The notes: generated by a model not told the origin, from the sequence alone. A stretch of DNA of 60,277 nt from DUPQ01 sp964563155 (GCA_964563155.1 CAZLVL010000016.1:1-60277), one strand, 5' to 3'; shown: positions 9,700 through 18,416, counted from the stretch's first letter. Program-made: numbers and translations.

Positions 9700-9718
9700 A
9701 TTAAAGGAATGAAAAACA

Positions 9719-10159
9719 ATGAGTGATTTAAAAGAATCTTTATTATCCACCTTACAAAGTTTCAATAAGGCTATGAGAAAAAATAGGCAATCTTCTGATT
9801 TGATATTTCATGAGTTCTTAATTTTAAGAAACATTCTTCGGCTGGAAAAAGAAGAAAACAAAAGGGTCCACCCTTCTTATTTAAGCGATCGCTTGAATCT
9901 ATCAAGGTCCTATATTACAGCAGTTCTTAACTCTTTAGAGGAGAAGAAAATGCTGATTAGAAAAATGGATACAGAAGATAGAAGAAGAATAAGTATTGAA
10001 ATAACAAAAAAAGGTAGAGATGTTTTTGATGATCTTATTAAAAATGAACTTCAAGTGATAGATAAGCTAATTCACAATTTATCTGTTGAAAAAACCCTTA
10101 TATTGGTTGATTTACTAAAACAAGCTACAAGTATTTTAAATGAAGAGGAAAATTTATGA
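9719..10159 (+). CDS. MarR-family transcriptional regulator
   Basis: Dimeric winged-helix regulator of 146 residues, the normal MarR size. The helix-turn-helix is around residues 56-85 (segments HPSYLSDRL and SRSYITAVL). It is followed by the wing with the conserved family pattern DTEDRRR. Helices at both ends would form the dimer interface. The stop overlaps the start of the first ABC gene by four bases (ATGA). It therefore most likely represses its own operon until a small-molecule ligand of the exporter is present. The AAAGGA ribosome binding site is about 10 bases before the ATG. The ligand is unknown. Confidence 0.9.
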   Translation: MSDLKESLLSTLQSFNKAMRKNRQSSDLIFHEFLILRNILRLEKEENKRVHPSYLSDRLNLSRSYITAVLNSLEEKKMLIRKMDTEDRRRISIEITKKGRDVFDDLIKNELQVIDKLIHNLSVEKTLILVDLLKQATSILNEEENL

Positions 10160-11883
10160 AAAAAATTCTTAGTTTCTTAAAAAAGGATGTGTACAGAATA
10201 CTAATTATTTTTACACTTACTTTTTTACAAACAATGACCGGCCTTTTCCTACCAAGTCTTATGTCGGACATTGTAGATATAGGTATTGTTAATGGAGACA
10301 CTCCATTTATACTTAAGATTGGTGGAATTATGCTACTGGTAGCCTTCATTGGTATTCTTTGCCAGATAACAGCCAGATTTATTTCAGCAAAACTTTCAGC
10401 AAGATTTTCAAAAAATCTCAGATCATCCATCTTTGCAAAGGTAGAGTCTTTCTCCTTACCAGAGTTTGACAAATACTCTACAGCCTCTTTGATTACAAGA
10501 TGTACCAATGATGTAACCCAAGTTCAACATTCTTTAGATATGACCCTAAGAATGGCCTTGTCTGCCCCACTAACTGCAATTGGTGGAATTATTATGGCCA
10601 TAAGGTTTGGTAAGAATCTGACTTGGATTTTGATCTTTTCTTGTACCGCCTTAGTGTTCATTATGATACTAAACTTCAAGTTGACCGTTCCTAAGTTTCA
10701 AAAGATTCAAAAGAATGTGGATAAATTGAACTTAATTACTAGAGAAAATTTAAGTGGAATGAGAGTCATTAGAGCTTTTAATGCTGAAGGCCATCAAAAC
10801 GAAAAGTTTGACCAAGCAAATAAACTGTTGACAAATCTACATTTGGTAATTGGTAGGATTATGTCCTTACTTCAGCCTATGACCATGCTAATAATGAATT
10901 TAACTACAATTGTTGTTGTCTGGCTAGGCTCAAGAATGGTAGCAGGTTACAGTATTAAGGTTGGAGAAATGATGGCCTTTTTACAATATGTCATGCAGAT
11001 TATGTTCTCCTTCCAAATGCTTAGTATGACCTTCATAATAATACCAAGGGCCATGGTTTCTGTACGTCGTATTGAAGAAGTACTAGAAACTGAACCCTTA
11101 ATAAAAGATCCCCTAGCAGAAGATTTGCTTTCTCCTGAAAAACTAGGCAGAGTTGAATTTGAAAATGTAAGTTTTTCATATCCTAATGCAATTGAGCCTG
11201 CTGTTTGTAATGTGTCTTTTAGTGCAATGCCTGGACAAACAACAGCAATTATTGGTTCAACTGGAAGTGGTAAATCTACCTTGGTTAATCTAATACCTAG
11301 ACTTTATGATGTTAGCTCAGGATCGGTTAAGGTAGATGGGGTGGACGTTAGACATTTCGAACAGTCCGATTTGAGAGATAGAATAGGTTATGCACCTCAA
11401 AAGAATATGTTGTTTGCAGGTACAATAGAAAGCAACATTGATTTTGCAAGAGATATTGAATTTAAAAGAATAGAAGAAGCAGCTAGAATTGCTCAAGCTT
11501 CCAAGTTTATATCTGAAAAAGAAGAAGGCTTTTATAGTCCTATTGCTCAAGCAGGTACTAATGTATCTGGTGGGCAAAAACAAAGATTATCAATAGCAAG
11601 AGCTATTGCAAATCATCCAAAAATTTACATCTTTGATGACTCCTTTTCTTCATTAGACTTTAAGACCGAATCTAACCTTAAGAAGGCATTAAATGAAGAA
11701 ACTAAAGATTCCACTGTTTTATTAATAACTCAAAGAGTATCTACAATTATAAACGCTGACAAGATTATTGTTTTGGACAATGGTCAAGTGGTTGGTATGG
11801 GAAAACATAAAGACTTACTGGAAAATTGCAAGGTATATTATGAAATTGCATCATCTCAATTAACTAAGGAGGAGCTTGCATGA
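10156..11883 (+). CDS. Heterodimeric ABC exporter, subunit with the degenerate ATP site
   Basis: Fused transmembrane plus nucleotide-binding half-transporter of the multidrug/lipid exporter type. Residues 1-300 hold six membrane helices and 330-575 the ATPase domain. Walker A is at 367-375 and the signature VSGGQ (470-474) is canonical. The catalytic glutamate after Walker B is replaced by Asp495, and the switch histidine by Gln526. These changes are the known mark of the non-hydrolysing site in heterodimeric exporters such as BmrC/BmrD and TM287/288. The partner is the next gene, whose start overlaps by four bases. The substrate is unknown; MarR control suggests a toxic small molecule. Confidence 0.92.
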   Translation: MKKILSFLKKDVYRILIIFTLTFLQTMTGLFLPSLMSDIVDIGIVNGDTPFILKIGGIMLLVAFIGILCQITARFISAKLSARFSKNLRSSIFAKVESFSLPEFDKYSTASLITRCTNDVTQVQHSLDMTLRMALSAPLTAIGGIIMAIRFGKNLTWILIFSCTALVFIMILNFKLTVPKFQKIQKNVDKLNLITRENLSGMRVIRAFNAEGHQNEKFDQANKLLTNLHLVIGRIMSLLQPMTMLIMNLTTIVVVWLGSRMVAGYSIKVGEMMAFLQYVMQIMFSFQMLSMTFIIIPRAMVSVRRIEEVLETEPLIKDPLAEDLLSPEKLGRVEFENVSFSYPNAIEPAVCNVSFSAMPGQTTAIIGSTGSGKSTLVNLIPRLYDVSSGSVKVDGVDVRHFEQSDLRDRIGYAPQKNMLFAGTIESNIDFARDIEFKRIEEAARIAQASKFISEKEEGFYSPIAQAGTNVSGGQKQRLSIARAIANHPKIYIFDDSFSSLDFKTESNLKKALNEETKDSTVLLITQRVSTIINADKIIVLDNGQVVGMGKHKDLLENCKVYYEIASSQLTKEELA

Positions 11884-13853
11884 CACAGATGAATAACAAT
11901 AAAAATAACAATAATAATAGTAATAATAAAAACTCATCTATTGATAGAGATGTAAGTATAGACAGAAGCAAAGATACATCTTCTCAAATGCAGCGTCCAG
12001 GTGGTGGAAGAGGCCGTCCTGGAAGAGGTCCGGGTGCAACCATGAGATTGGTTGAAAAGCCTAAAGACTTTAAAGGAACTATGAAAAAACTCCTTAGATA
12101 CTTAAAGCCTTATTGGTTCATGTTGCTTTTATCTATAATCTTTTCTGCAGCCTCTACCCTATTCAATGTCCTTTCACCTAAAGAAATGGGAAAGATTACA
12201 ACAGAGCTTTATGAAGCAGTTACCCATAGAGCAGGAAATGTGGACTTTGCTCTTATTGGAAGAATTCTTTTAATCCTCTTGTTTTTGTATTTATCAAATG
12301 CTGTATTTAACATAATCCAAGGATTTATTTCTAATAGTATTTCACAAAAACTAGGTTTTACCCTAAGAAAAAACATGGCAGATAAGTTTAATAAGATTCC
12401 TTTAAAGTTTTTTGATACAAAACTTCATGGAGATATTTTGAGTATTGTAACAAATGATATAGATACAATAACTTTTACCTTTAATCAAAGCCTATCTCAA
12501 ATTACATCAACAGTTACCCAGGTAGTTGGAGTTTTAGTAATGATGCTCCTAATCTCCCCTTTGATGACTGGAGTTACCCTTTTGATTGTTCCTTTGACTA
12601 CAATTTTTGTAAGTATTTTGGTCAAAAAATCACAAAAATTCTTTAAAGCTCAACAAAGAAATCTTGGTAACTTAAATGGACATATTGAAGAGATGTTTTC
12701 AGGTCACTTGGTTATGAAGATTTTTAATGGTGAAAAGAAGTCTTTAGAAGATTTTTCCCATTTAAATGAGAATTTATACAACTCTTCTTGGAAGTCTCAA
12801 TTCTTATCTGGATTGATGATGCCTGTAACAGGCTTTATTGGCAACTTAGGATATGTAGCTGTTTGTATAATGGGTGGCTACTTAGCAGTTAAACAAACCA
12901 TAAGCGTGGGAGACATTCAAGCTTTTATCAGGTATGTAAGGCAATTTAACCATCCTATGAGCCAAACTGCAGGTATAGCCAATACCCTACAATCCACTGC
13001 AGCGGCAGCTGAAAGAGTCTTTGGATTCTTAGAAGAAACAGAAGAATCAGATGATACTGACAAGTTAAGCAACTTAAATAACCTAAAAGGAAATGTAACA
13101 TTTGAAAATGTTGTCTTTGGCTATGATGAAGGTATTGAAATAATCAAAAACTTTTCTGCAGATATAAAAGCAGGACAAAAAGTAGCAATTGTAGGTCCAA
13201 CAGGTGCTGGAAAAACCACCTTGGTTAATTTACTAATGCGGTTTTATGACGTAAATTCAGGAAGAATATTAATTGATGGGATAGACATAAATGATATAAA
13301 AAGAAGTGAAGTTAGAAAGCAATTTGGAATGGTTCTACAAGACACCTGGCTTTTCAACGGAACCTTGTTTGAAAACATTGCCTATTCTCTACCTAATGCT
13401 AGTTTAGAAGAGGTTAGAAATGCTGCCCAATTAGCTAGTGCTGAGCACTTTATTATGTCATCAGGACAAGGTTACGATATGGTTATAAATGAAGAGGCAA
13501 CCAATATATCATCTGGTCAAAAACAACTTCTAACCATTGCAAGAACCATATTATCCAATAGTCCTATGCTTATACTGGATGAAGCCACCTCTAATGTTGA
13601 CACTAGAACTGAAATTTTAATACAAAAGGCCATGGATAACCTAATGGAAGGAAGAACCTCCTTTATAATTGCTCATAGACTATCCACCATTAAAAATGCT
13701 GACATAATATTGGTAATAAATAACGGAGAGATTATTGAACAAGGAAATCACGAAGAGCTTTTAGAAAAAGATGGTTTCTATGCAACCCTTTATTACAGCC
13801 AATTTGATACTGTTAGCAAAAATAGTATAAAGAGGAATAATCAAGTAGATTAA
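11880..13853 (+). CDS. Heterodimeric ABC exporter, catalytic subunit with low-complexity N-terminus
   Basis: Partner half-transporter of 657 residues. After an unusual N-terminus (poly-Asn around 5-17, then a Gly/Arg/Pro run at 39-53) come six membrane helices (about 75-370) and an ATPase domain (about 405-650). Walker A is at 439-447, Walker B ends in the intact Asp567-Glu568 pair, and the switch histidine is present (IIAHRLS). Its signature is ISSGQ (543-547) rather than SGGQ. It therefore supplies the working Walker motifs, while its altered signature faces the degenerate site of the first subunit. The stop codon directly abuts that of the convergent DUF2156 gene, with no terminator visible between them. 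Confidence 0.92.
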   Translation: MTQMNNNKNNNNNSNNKNSSIDRDVSIDRSKDTSSQMQRPGGGRGRPGRGPGATMRLVEKPKDFKGTMKKLLRYLKPYWFMLLLSIIFSAASTLFNVLSPKEMGKITTELYEAVTHRAGNVDFALIGRILLILLFLYLSNAVFNIIQGFISNSISQKLGFTLRKNMADKFNKIPLKFFDTKLHGDILSIVTNDIDTITFTFNQSLSQITSTVTQVVGVLVMMLLISPLMTGVTLLIVPLTTIFVSILVKKSQKFFKAQQRNLGNLNGHIEEMFSGHLVMKIFNGEKKSLEDFSHLNENLYNSSWKSQFLSGLMMPVTGFIGNLGYVAVCIMGGYLAVKQTISVGDIQAFIRYVRQFNHPMSQTAGIANTLQSTAAAAERVFGFLEETEESDDTDKLSNLNNLKGNVTFENVVFGYDEGIEIIKNFSADIKAGQKVAIVGPTGAGKTTLVNLLMRFYDVNSGRILIDGIDINDIKRSEVRKQFGMVLQDTWLFNGTLFENIAYSLPNASLEEVRNAAQLASAEHFIMSSGQGYDMVINEEATNISSGQKQLLTIARTILSNSPMLILDEATSNVDTRTEILIQKAMDNLMEGRTSFIIAHRLSTIKNADIILVINNGEIIEQGNHEELLEKDGFYATLYYSQFDTVSKNSIKRNNQVD

Positions 13854-14717
13854 CTATAACTTAATACAGTAATTTTTAACTTTAAAAAGAGGCCTGTAAC
13901 TTTCCTTGGCTTTTATAAGACCAGGAATACCCAGGTCTTCTTGTCTGTTTACATACTTAAGATGAGAAAACTCATTTTTTAAAAACTCATTATTCATAAC
14001 TGCATATGAGCCTCTAACGTCCACATCTGCCTTTTCAAAGTATACACAAGCCATATCATCAGATATCTGCTCTCCTATGGAAAAGGCCACAATACGGCCA
14101 TTAGTAACTATAGCGCCGATTCTGAAGTCAACACCTATATCATAATTTAGAATTTCATTAATTGCCCTAGTCTCTACATTAAGGTCAGAAGAAAACTCTC
14201 TTTTTGCATTCCACTCTTCTTGAAGTTTTAAAACCAAAGGAATATCTTTTTTCTCAATTCTAATATATTCATATTCATTGTTCTTAACAAAAGCATTTAA
14301 ATGATTTTTCTTCGTATGAAATTTCTTTCCTGAAAGGTTTATTAACTCTTCAACTGAATAAACGTACTCAGCAAAAAATTCTAATTCTTCTATTTCATAT
14401 TTTTTCTCAAAAAGACTAACCTTATCTTCTGGAATACAATATACATAGTTGTTTCCATCTATATAGTCCTTATATTCCTTGCATTTATCAAGAGCTTCAA
14501 ATATATCCCCTTCTCCTAAAGGCAAGGGTGAAGAATAATTGTATTTCTTTTCAAACAAGAATAAGAAACCATCTTGGATGTCATAAAGTAAGCCTGTACT
14601 TTGTCTCCATAAATAGGTAGAGGCAAATTGTGCTAAAGACATTTGTTTGTCTGCATACTTAAAAAACTCAAATATATTTTCAAAATTTGTATGTGATACT
14701 GGTTTGGGGTTGAGCAT
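13854..14717 (-). CDS. DUF2156 (GNAT-fold) protein
   Basis: Matches the pattern of the DUF2156 family, the GNAT-like acyltransferase fold also found in the C-terminal domain of phosphatidylglycerol lysyltransferases (MprF). It is soluble and 287 residues long, with no membrane part, so it is not MprF itself. The last third (about 200-275, with FSIGEQ, VYFEKADV and NRQEDLGIPGL) is the most recognisable. Members are common in Firmicutes and their substrate is not known. It follows the ThuA-like gene with a one-base gap and is last in an efp-led transcript. It converges with the ABC exporter operon with no intergenic base. Confidence 0.75.
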   Translation of the reverse strand: MLNPKPVSHTNFENIFEFFKYADKQMSLAQFASTYLWRQSTGLLYDIQDGFLFLFEKKYNYSSPLPLGEGDIFEALDKCKEYKDYIDGNNYVYCIPEDKVSLFEKKYEIEELEFFAEYVYSVEELINLSGKKFHTKKNHLNAFVKNNEYEYIRIEKKDIPLVLKLQEEWNAKREFSSDLNVETRAINEILNYDIGVDFRIGAIVTNGRIVAFSIGEQISDDMACVYFEKADVDVRGSYAVMNNEFLKNEFSHLKYVNRQEDLGIPGLIKAKESYRPLFKVKNYCIKL

Positions 14718-14718
14718 A

Positions 14719-15438
14719 TTATACTATTGGCTCTTTCTGCCAGATATTTTCAATATTATTCTTTCTTATCTCAGGCTTGAGATATCTGACTGCATTTTCT
14801 ATTATTTTTAAAACTTTTTCATTTTTGAAGGTGGGATATGTTTCATGCCCAGGCTGGAAATAAAAGAGTTTTCCATTTTGTATATTCTTAATCCAAGCGG
14901 ATCTAAAGACATTACCTCCTGAAAACCAAGAAATCATTAATAATTCATCTATATCAGAAACACCAAAAGGTTCTCCATAGGTTTCTTCTTGTTCTAATAT
15001 GAAATAATCACCCATATCTTTTGTTATGGGATGATTTGGATTAATGTTCCAAAGAATTTCTTTTTCTCCTGCCTCTCTCCATGACAAACTGCCATTACAT
15101 CCGGTTAATTCTTTCATTAACTTTGAAGCATGGGCTGAATGCAAGAGGATTACAGACATGCCTTCTCTAACTCTTTTGCCTATTTCTAAAACTATTTGGT
15201 CATCAACCTGGTTATGAGCCATATGGCCCCACCAGATTAACACATCAGTTTGATCTAATACTTCATTGGTTAAACCATGACTTGGTTCTTCTAAAGTTGC
15301 AGTTTTGACGTAAAAATCTTTAGACTTAGATAAATAGGATGCAATAGCTTTATGCATCCCATCAGGATAAATCTTTTTTACTGCTTCATCTTTTTTTTCA
15401 TGAAGAAATTCATTCCAAACCGTTACTCTAATAGTCAT
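14719..15438 (-). CDS. ThuA-like class I glutamine amidotransferase-fold protein
   Basis: ThuA family protein (trehalose utilisation; class I glutamine amidotransferase-like fold), 239 residues. The tell-tale parts are VLIWWGHMAHN (about 66-76), VILLHSAH (about 96-103) and the C-terminal FYFQPGHETYPTF. In this family the amidotransferase cysteine is usually absent and His residues are conserved; the biochemical activity is unresolved. Such genes often travel with Idh/MocA oxidoreductases, and two of those occur elsewhere in the window. It overlaps the efp stop region by one base and so is translationally linked to a housekeeping gene, an odd pairing. Confidence 0.8.
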   Translation of the reverse strand: MTIRVTVWNEFLHEKKDEAVKKIYPDGMHKAIASYLSKSKDFYVKTATLEEPSHGLTNEVLDQTDVLIWWGHMAHNQVDDQIVLEIGKRVREGMSVILLHSAHASKLMKELTGCNGSLSWREAGEKEILWNINPNHPITKDMGDYFILEQEETYGEPFGVSDIDELLMISWFSGGNVFRSAWIKNIQNGKLFYFQPGHETYPTFKNEKVLKIIENAVRYLKPEIRKNNIENIWQKEPIV

Positions 15439-15995
15439 TAGGCACGCTCCATGTATTCACCAGTTCTTGTATCTATTCTAACTAGGTCTCCTATATTTAC
15501 GAATAAAGGAACTTTTATTTGAGCACCTGTTTCAACAGTAGCTGGTTTTGTAGCACCAGTAGCTGTGTTACCTGCAAAGCCTGGTTCTGTATGTGTTACT
15601 TCAAGAACAACAAAATTTGGAGGTTCAATTCCAAAAACCTCACCTTGAGTTGAAAGAATTTGGACGACTTCATTTTCCTTTACAAATTTTAAGGCATCTC
15701 CCAATTGTTCTTGATTTAAGGGCAATTGGTCATATGTTTCCACATCCATAAAGTAAAATAATTCTCCATCAGAATAAAGATATTGCATATCTTTTCTTTC
15801 TACTCGGGCTAAAGGAAATTTATCAGAAGGATTAAAAGTCCTTTCAACAGTAGACCCAGACTTTACATTTCTTATTTTAGCTCTTACAAAAGCAGCACCT
15901 TTACCTGGCTTAACATGCTGAAATTCGATTATTTGATAGACCTGGCCATCCATTTCAAAAGTAATGCCGTTTCTGAAATCTCCTGCACTTATCAT
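15438..15995 (-). CDS. efp: Translation elongation factor P
   Basis: Binds next to the peptidyl-tRNA on the ribosome and rescues stalling at consecutive prolines. At 185 residues it is full length, with a KOW-like domain I and two OB-fold domains. The tip loop KPGKGAAF carries Lys32, the residue that is modified in many bacteria. The C-terminal VRIDTRTGEYMERA is the family signature. A GGAGG site precedes the ATG. The gene leads a transcript that continues into the ThuA-like and DUF2156 genes. Confidence 0.97.
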   Translation of the reverse strand: MISAGDFRNGITFEMDGQVYQIIEFQHVKPGKGAAFVRAKIRNVKSGSTVERTFNPSDKFPLARVERKDMQYLYSDGELFYFMDVETYDQLPLNQEQLGDALKFVKENEVVQILSTQGEVFGIEPPNFVVLEVTHTEPGFAGNTATGATKPATVETGAQIKVPLFVNIGDLVRIDTRTGEYMERA

Positions 15996-16031
15996 GATTT
16001 TTCCTCCATTTAATTATATAGTTACTTGACA

Positions 16032-16061
16032 ATTGTATCTTTTTTAAAAGAAACTTGTCAA
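16032..16061 (-). promoter_or_regulatory. Promoter of efp
   Basis: On the minus strand TTGACA (16056-16061) and TACAAT (16032-16037) with an 18-base spacer, about 40 bases before the efp ATG. A second TATAAT-like element lies nearer the gene. Confidence 0.6.
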
Positions 16062-16072
16062 TACTTGCTAAA

Positions 16073-16100
16073 TTTAAAAAAGAGCATGCTCTTTTTTAAA
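16073..16100 (-). terminator. Palindromic terminator after rpmB
   Basis: A perfect 28-base palindrome with GAGCATGCTC at its centre, flanked by A6 and T6 runs. It starts three bases past the rpmB stop. The symmetrical sequence gives a U-run on either strand. Confidence 0.85.
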
Positions 16101-16103
16101 TAC

Positions 16104-16289
16104 TTATGCTCTTTTAACCTTTTCAGATTTTAAACAGCTAGCGCAAATATTTGCTTTTCTTACTGTTCCGTTGTCATCAATCCTAACTCTTCTTATATTA
16201 GGCTTAAAAGTACGACGAGTTTTAATCTCTGAGTGACTCACTTTATTGCCAAACAAGGTTGATTTTTCACAGATTTCACATTTTGCCAT
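16104..16289 (-). CDS. rpmB: 50S ribosomal protein L28
   Basis: Small protein of the large ribosomal subunit, 61 residues. The ATG at 16289 was chosen because GGAGGTG lies seven bases before it; a GTG three codons upstream falls inside that site. It is the zinc-binding (C+) form, with CEIC near the N-terminus and CASC near the C-terminus, and the basic core RTFKPNIRRVRI between them. It has its own promoter and terminator. Confidence 0.97.
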   Translation of the reverse strand: MAKCEICEKSTLFGNKVSHSEIKTRRTFKPNIRRVRIDDNGTVRKANICASCLKSEKVKRA

Positions 16290-16321
16290 TATTCTCACCT
16301 CCTAAATAATGAACCTAAATC

Positions 16322-16350
16322 AGTATACAAAATTAAATTTCAATAATCAA
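16322..16350 (-). promoter_or_regulatory. Promoter of rpmB
   Basis: On the minus strand TTGATT (16345-16350) and TATACT (16322-16327) separated by 17 bases. The -35 box overlaps the last codons of nth. Confidence 0.65.
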
Positions 16351-16976
16351 GTGTTTTTTTCTTTGTAATACCTACAATAATTGTTAATAACACAGATTTC
16401 ACATTTTGGATTTCTAGCATGACATACTGCTCTTCCATGAAAGACCAATCTATGACAAAACTCAGCTGATTCTTCTGGTGGTAATATTTTTTCCAGATCC
16501 ATTTCTATTTTTGTTGGGTCTGTATTGTCTGTTAATCCAATTCTTAATGATAATCTTTTTGCATGAGTATCTATAATAATAGCTGGCTTTTTGTATACCT
16601 CTGCTAAGATCACACTTGCAGTTTTTCTTCCAACTCCAGGTAGTTTTGTTAAGTCTTCCATATTATCTGGTATCACACCACCAAAGTCCTTTAAGAGCAT
16701 TTGACAACAAGCTACAATGTTTTTTGCCTTGTTTCTATAAAAGCCTGTGGGAAAGATAATTCTTTCAATATCTTTAAGATCTGCATTTGCATAATCTTGT
16801 GCAGTCTTGTATTTGGCAAACAATTGTGGAGTTGTCTTATTTACCCTTTCGTCTGTGCATTGGGCTGCTAATTGAGTTGATATTAAAAGCTGCAAAGGGT
16901 CTAAGAAATCTAAAGTTGGATAAACTAAGGGATACTCTTTTTTTAAAAGCTCTATAATTGTATGTATATTTTTCAT
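16347..16976 (-). CDS. nth: Endonuclease III
   Basis: Base-excision repair DNA glycosylase/AP lyase acting on oxidised pyrimidines. The helix-hairpin-helix LPGVGRKTA carries the catalytic Lys118, and Asp136 lies in IIDTHAKR, matching Lys120/Asp138 of E. coli. Four C-terminal cysteines spaced x6, x2 and x5 ligate a [4Fe-4S] cluster. The length of 209 residues is normal. It follows the HtrA-like gene by 15 bases and is probably the last gene of that transcript. Confidence 0.97.
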   Translation of the reverse strand: MKNIHTIIELLKKEYPLVYPTLDFLDPLQLLISTQLAAQCTDERVNKTTPQLFAKYKTAQDYANADLKDIERIIFPTGFYRNKAKNIVACCQMLLKDFGGVIPDNMEDLTKLPGVGRKTASVILAEVYKKPAIIIDTHAKRLSLRIGLTDNTDPTKIEMDLEKILPPEESAEFCHRLVFHGRAVCHARNPKCEICVINNYCRYYKEKNT

Positions 16977-16991
16977 TCTATTTGCAGAATC

Positions 16992-18416
16992 CTATTTTTC
17001 CTTATCTAAAGCTATTTCAATTATTTGTACTGTATAGCTCTCTATTATTCCGTCATCATCTTCTTCTGGCCTGTATACTGTTAAAGACACAATATCGCCA
17101 GGTTCATAAGAGTTTTTTAAATCCATAAACCCTTCTGGACTTTCAAAACTTATATCATTTATTGAAACTATTATATCATCTTTTGCTAAGCCTTTGTTAA
17201 AAGCAGGTCCTGCGTAGCCTACATGCAATACTCTAACACCTTTTATAACTTCCTGCTCTTCACCTTCTTCTGCTTGTATATTTAACTCTTGAATTTCCCT
17301 ATCAATCCCTATACTTAAGTTAGCTTTAAATTTATTATTTAGACTTTCAATTTCAAAGTTTTCAATTATTTCTGTAACCTTGTTTATGGGAAGGATTCTA
17401 AAACTTGGGTCATCAGATCCAAAGCAAGAATAAATGGATAAACCCACAACCTGTCCTTTTAAATCAGTTATGACTCCTCCATCTGTTTGCATATTTTGAT
17501 GAGCTGTAACTCCTATGTTATAAAGGATTTCTTCTGGTGTTTCATTACTTGTAAGAATGATGTCATTAAAAGTATGAGATAATTTACTTACAATACCAGC
17601 TGACACATAACCCTTAGATTGGGAATTGCCACTGGCTACAGCTAATACCGACTCCCCTATAACCAACTTATCAGAATCCCCATATTCAGCATAATTCAAG
17701 ACACTCTTTGTATCAATTTTCAAAAGAGCTATACCATTTACTAGGTCTCTACCTTCAAGTCTTGCATAGTATTTTTTATTAAAATCAAAGTTTACATAAA
17801 CTTCTATTTGACTATTTTCTCTAAAATTAGTTCTATTTTCTTCACAAACTCCTTCAATTGCACTTTGAGAAGTAATCATATAGCCATCTTCACTTATAAT
17901 TAAAGCTGAGGCCTCTCTAATAATCGTGGTCTGTTCTTCTACATATATACAGCGTATATAGGCGATAGAAGGCATTATATTCTCAATAGCACTTATAATT
18001 CCAGGGCTGGCCTCGAAAGGCAATACTTCAATTCTTACAACATCCTTGTATTTAGTTATAACTGACTCTGGATCTTCAGGATCTTTAACATCTGGGTCTT
18101 TTTCTTCAGGTGGCTTATTATTGCCATTTAGAATTGGACTTGAAGGACTTGGAGATATCTTAGGTTCTTCAAGAAGATCAATTATGGGAAATTTTAAATC
18201 TGGGTTGTGATATCTTTTTACCAATATCATAGTAATAATAATGATACATACAGACAATACAATGCATAAAAGCGTAACAAAAAAAGGAACTACAAATCTG
18301 GACATAAATCCTTTTTTATTAATAATTGTCTCTGTGTAAAATCCGTTACTTCTAATATTTTGGTTGTGATCTACACCCTTAGGGTGTGAGTTCTTGTCAT
18401 TATTTATTTTTTCCAT
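16992..18416 (-). CDS. Membrane-anchored HtrA/DegP-fold protein lacking the catalytic triad (pseudoprotease)
   Basis: Built like an HtrA protease: a cytoplasmic tail, one membrane helix (about 40-67), a Pro/Asp/Glu-rich linker (80-120), a trypsin-like domain (about 140-355) and a C-terminal PDZ domain (about 360-470). All three catalytic positions appear changed. The His of LTNNHVV aligns with Ser185 in ITSQSAI. The Asp of TDLAVLKI aligns with Gly228 in NGIALLKI. The Ser of GNSGG aligns with Asp312 in QTDGG. The fold markers around each are kept, so the alignment is firm. Peptide hydrolysis is not expected. It could act as a scaffold, chaperone or sensor outside the membrane. It lies directly downstream of a histidine kinase, so a role with that system is plausible. 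Confidence 0.85.
   Translation of the reverse strand: MEKINNDKNSHPKGVDHNQNIRSNGFYTETIINKKGFMSRFVVPFFVTLLCIVLSVCIIIITMILVKRYHNPDLKFPIIDLLEEPKISPSPSSPILNGNNKPPEEKDPDVKDPEDPESVITKYKDVVRIEVLPFEASPGIISAIENIMPSIAYIRCIYVEEQTTIIREASALIISEDGYMITSQSAIEGVCEENRTNFRENSQIEVYVNFDFNKKYYARLEGRDLVNGIALLKIDTKSVLNYAEYGDSDKLVIGESVLAVASGNSQSKGYVSAGIVSKLSHTFNDIILTSNETPEEILYNIGVTAHQNMQTDGGVITDLKGQVVGLSIYSCFGSDDPSFRILPINKVTEIIENFEIESLNNKFKANLSIGIDREIQELNIQAEEGEEQEVIKGVRVLHVGYAGPAFNKGLAKDDIIVSINDISFESPEGFMDLKNSYEPGDIVSLTVYRPEEDDDGIIESYTVQIIEIALDKEK

Noticed and set aside
10125..10508. 127-codon minus-strand frame across the marR/ABC junction
   Set aside because: It overlaps two well-supported genes in full and has no ribosome binding site.
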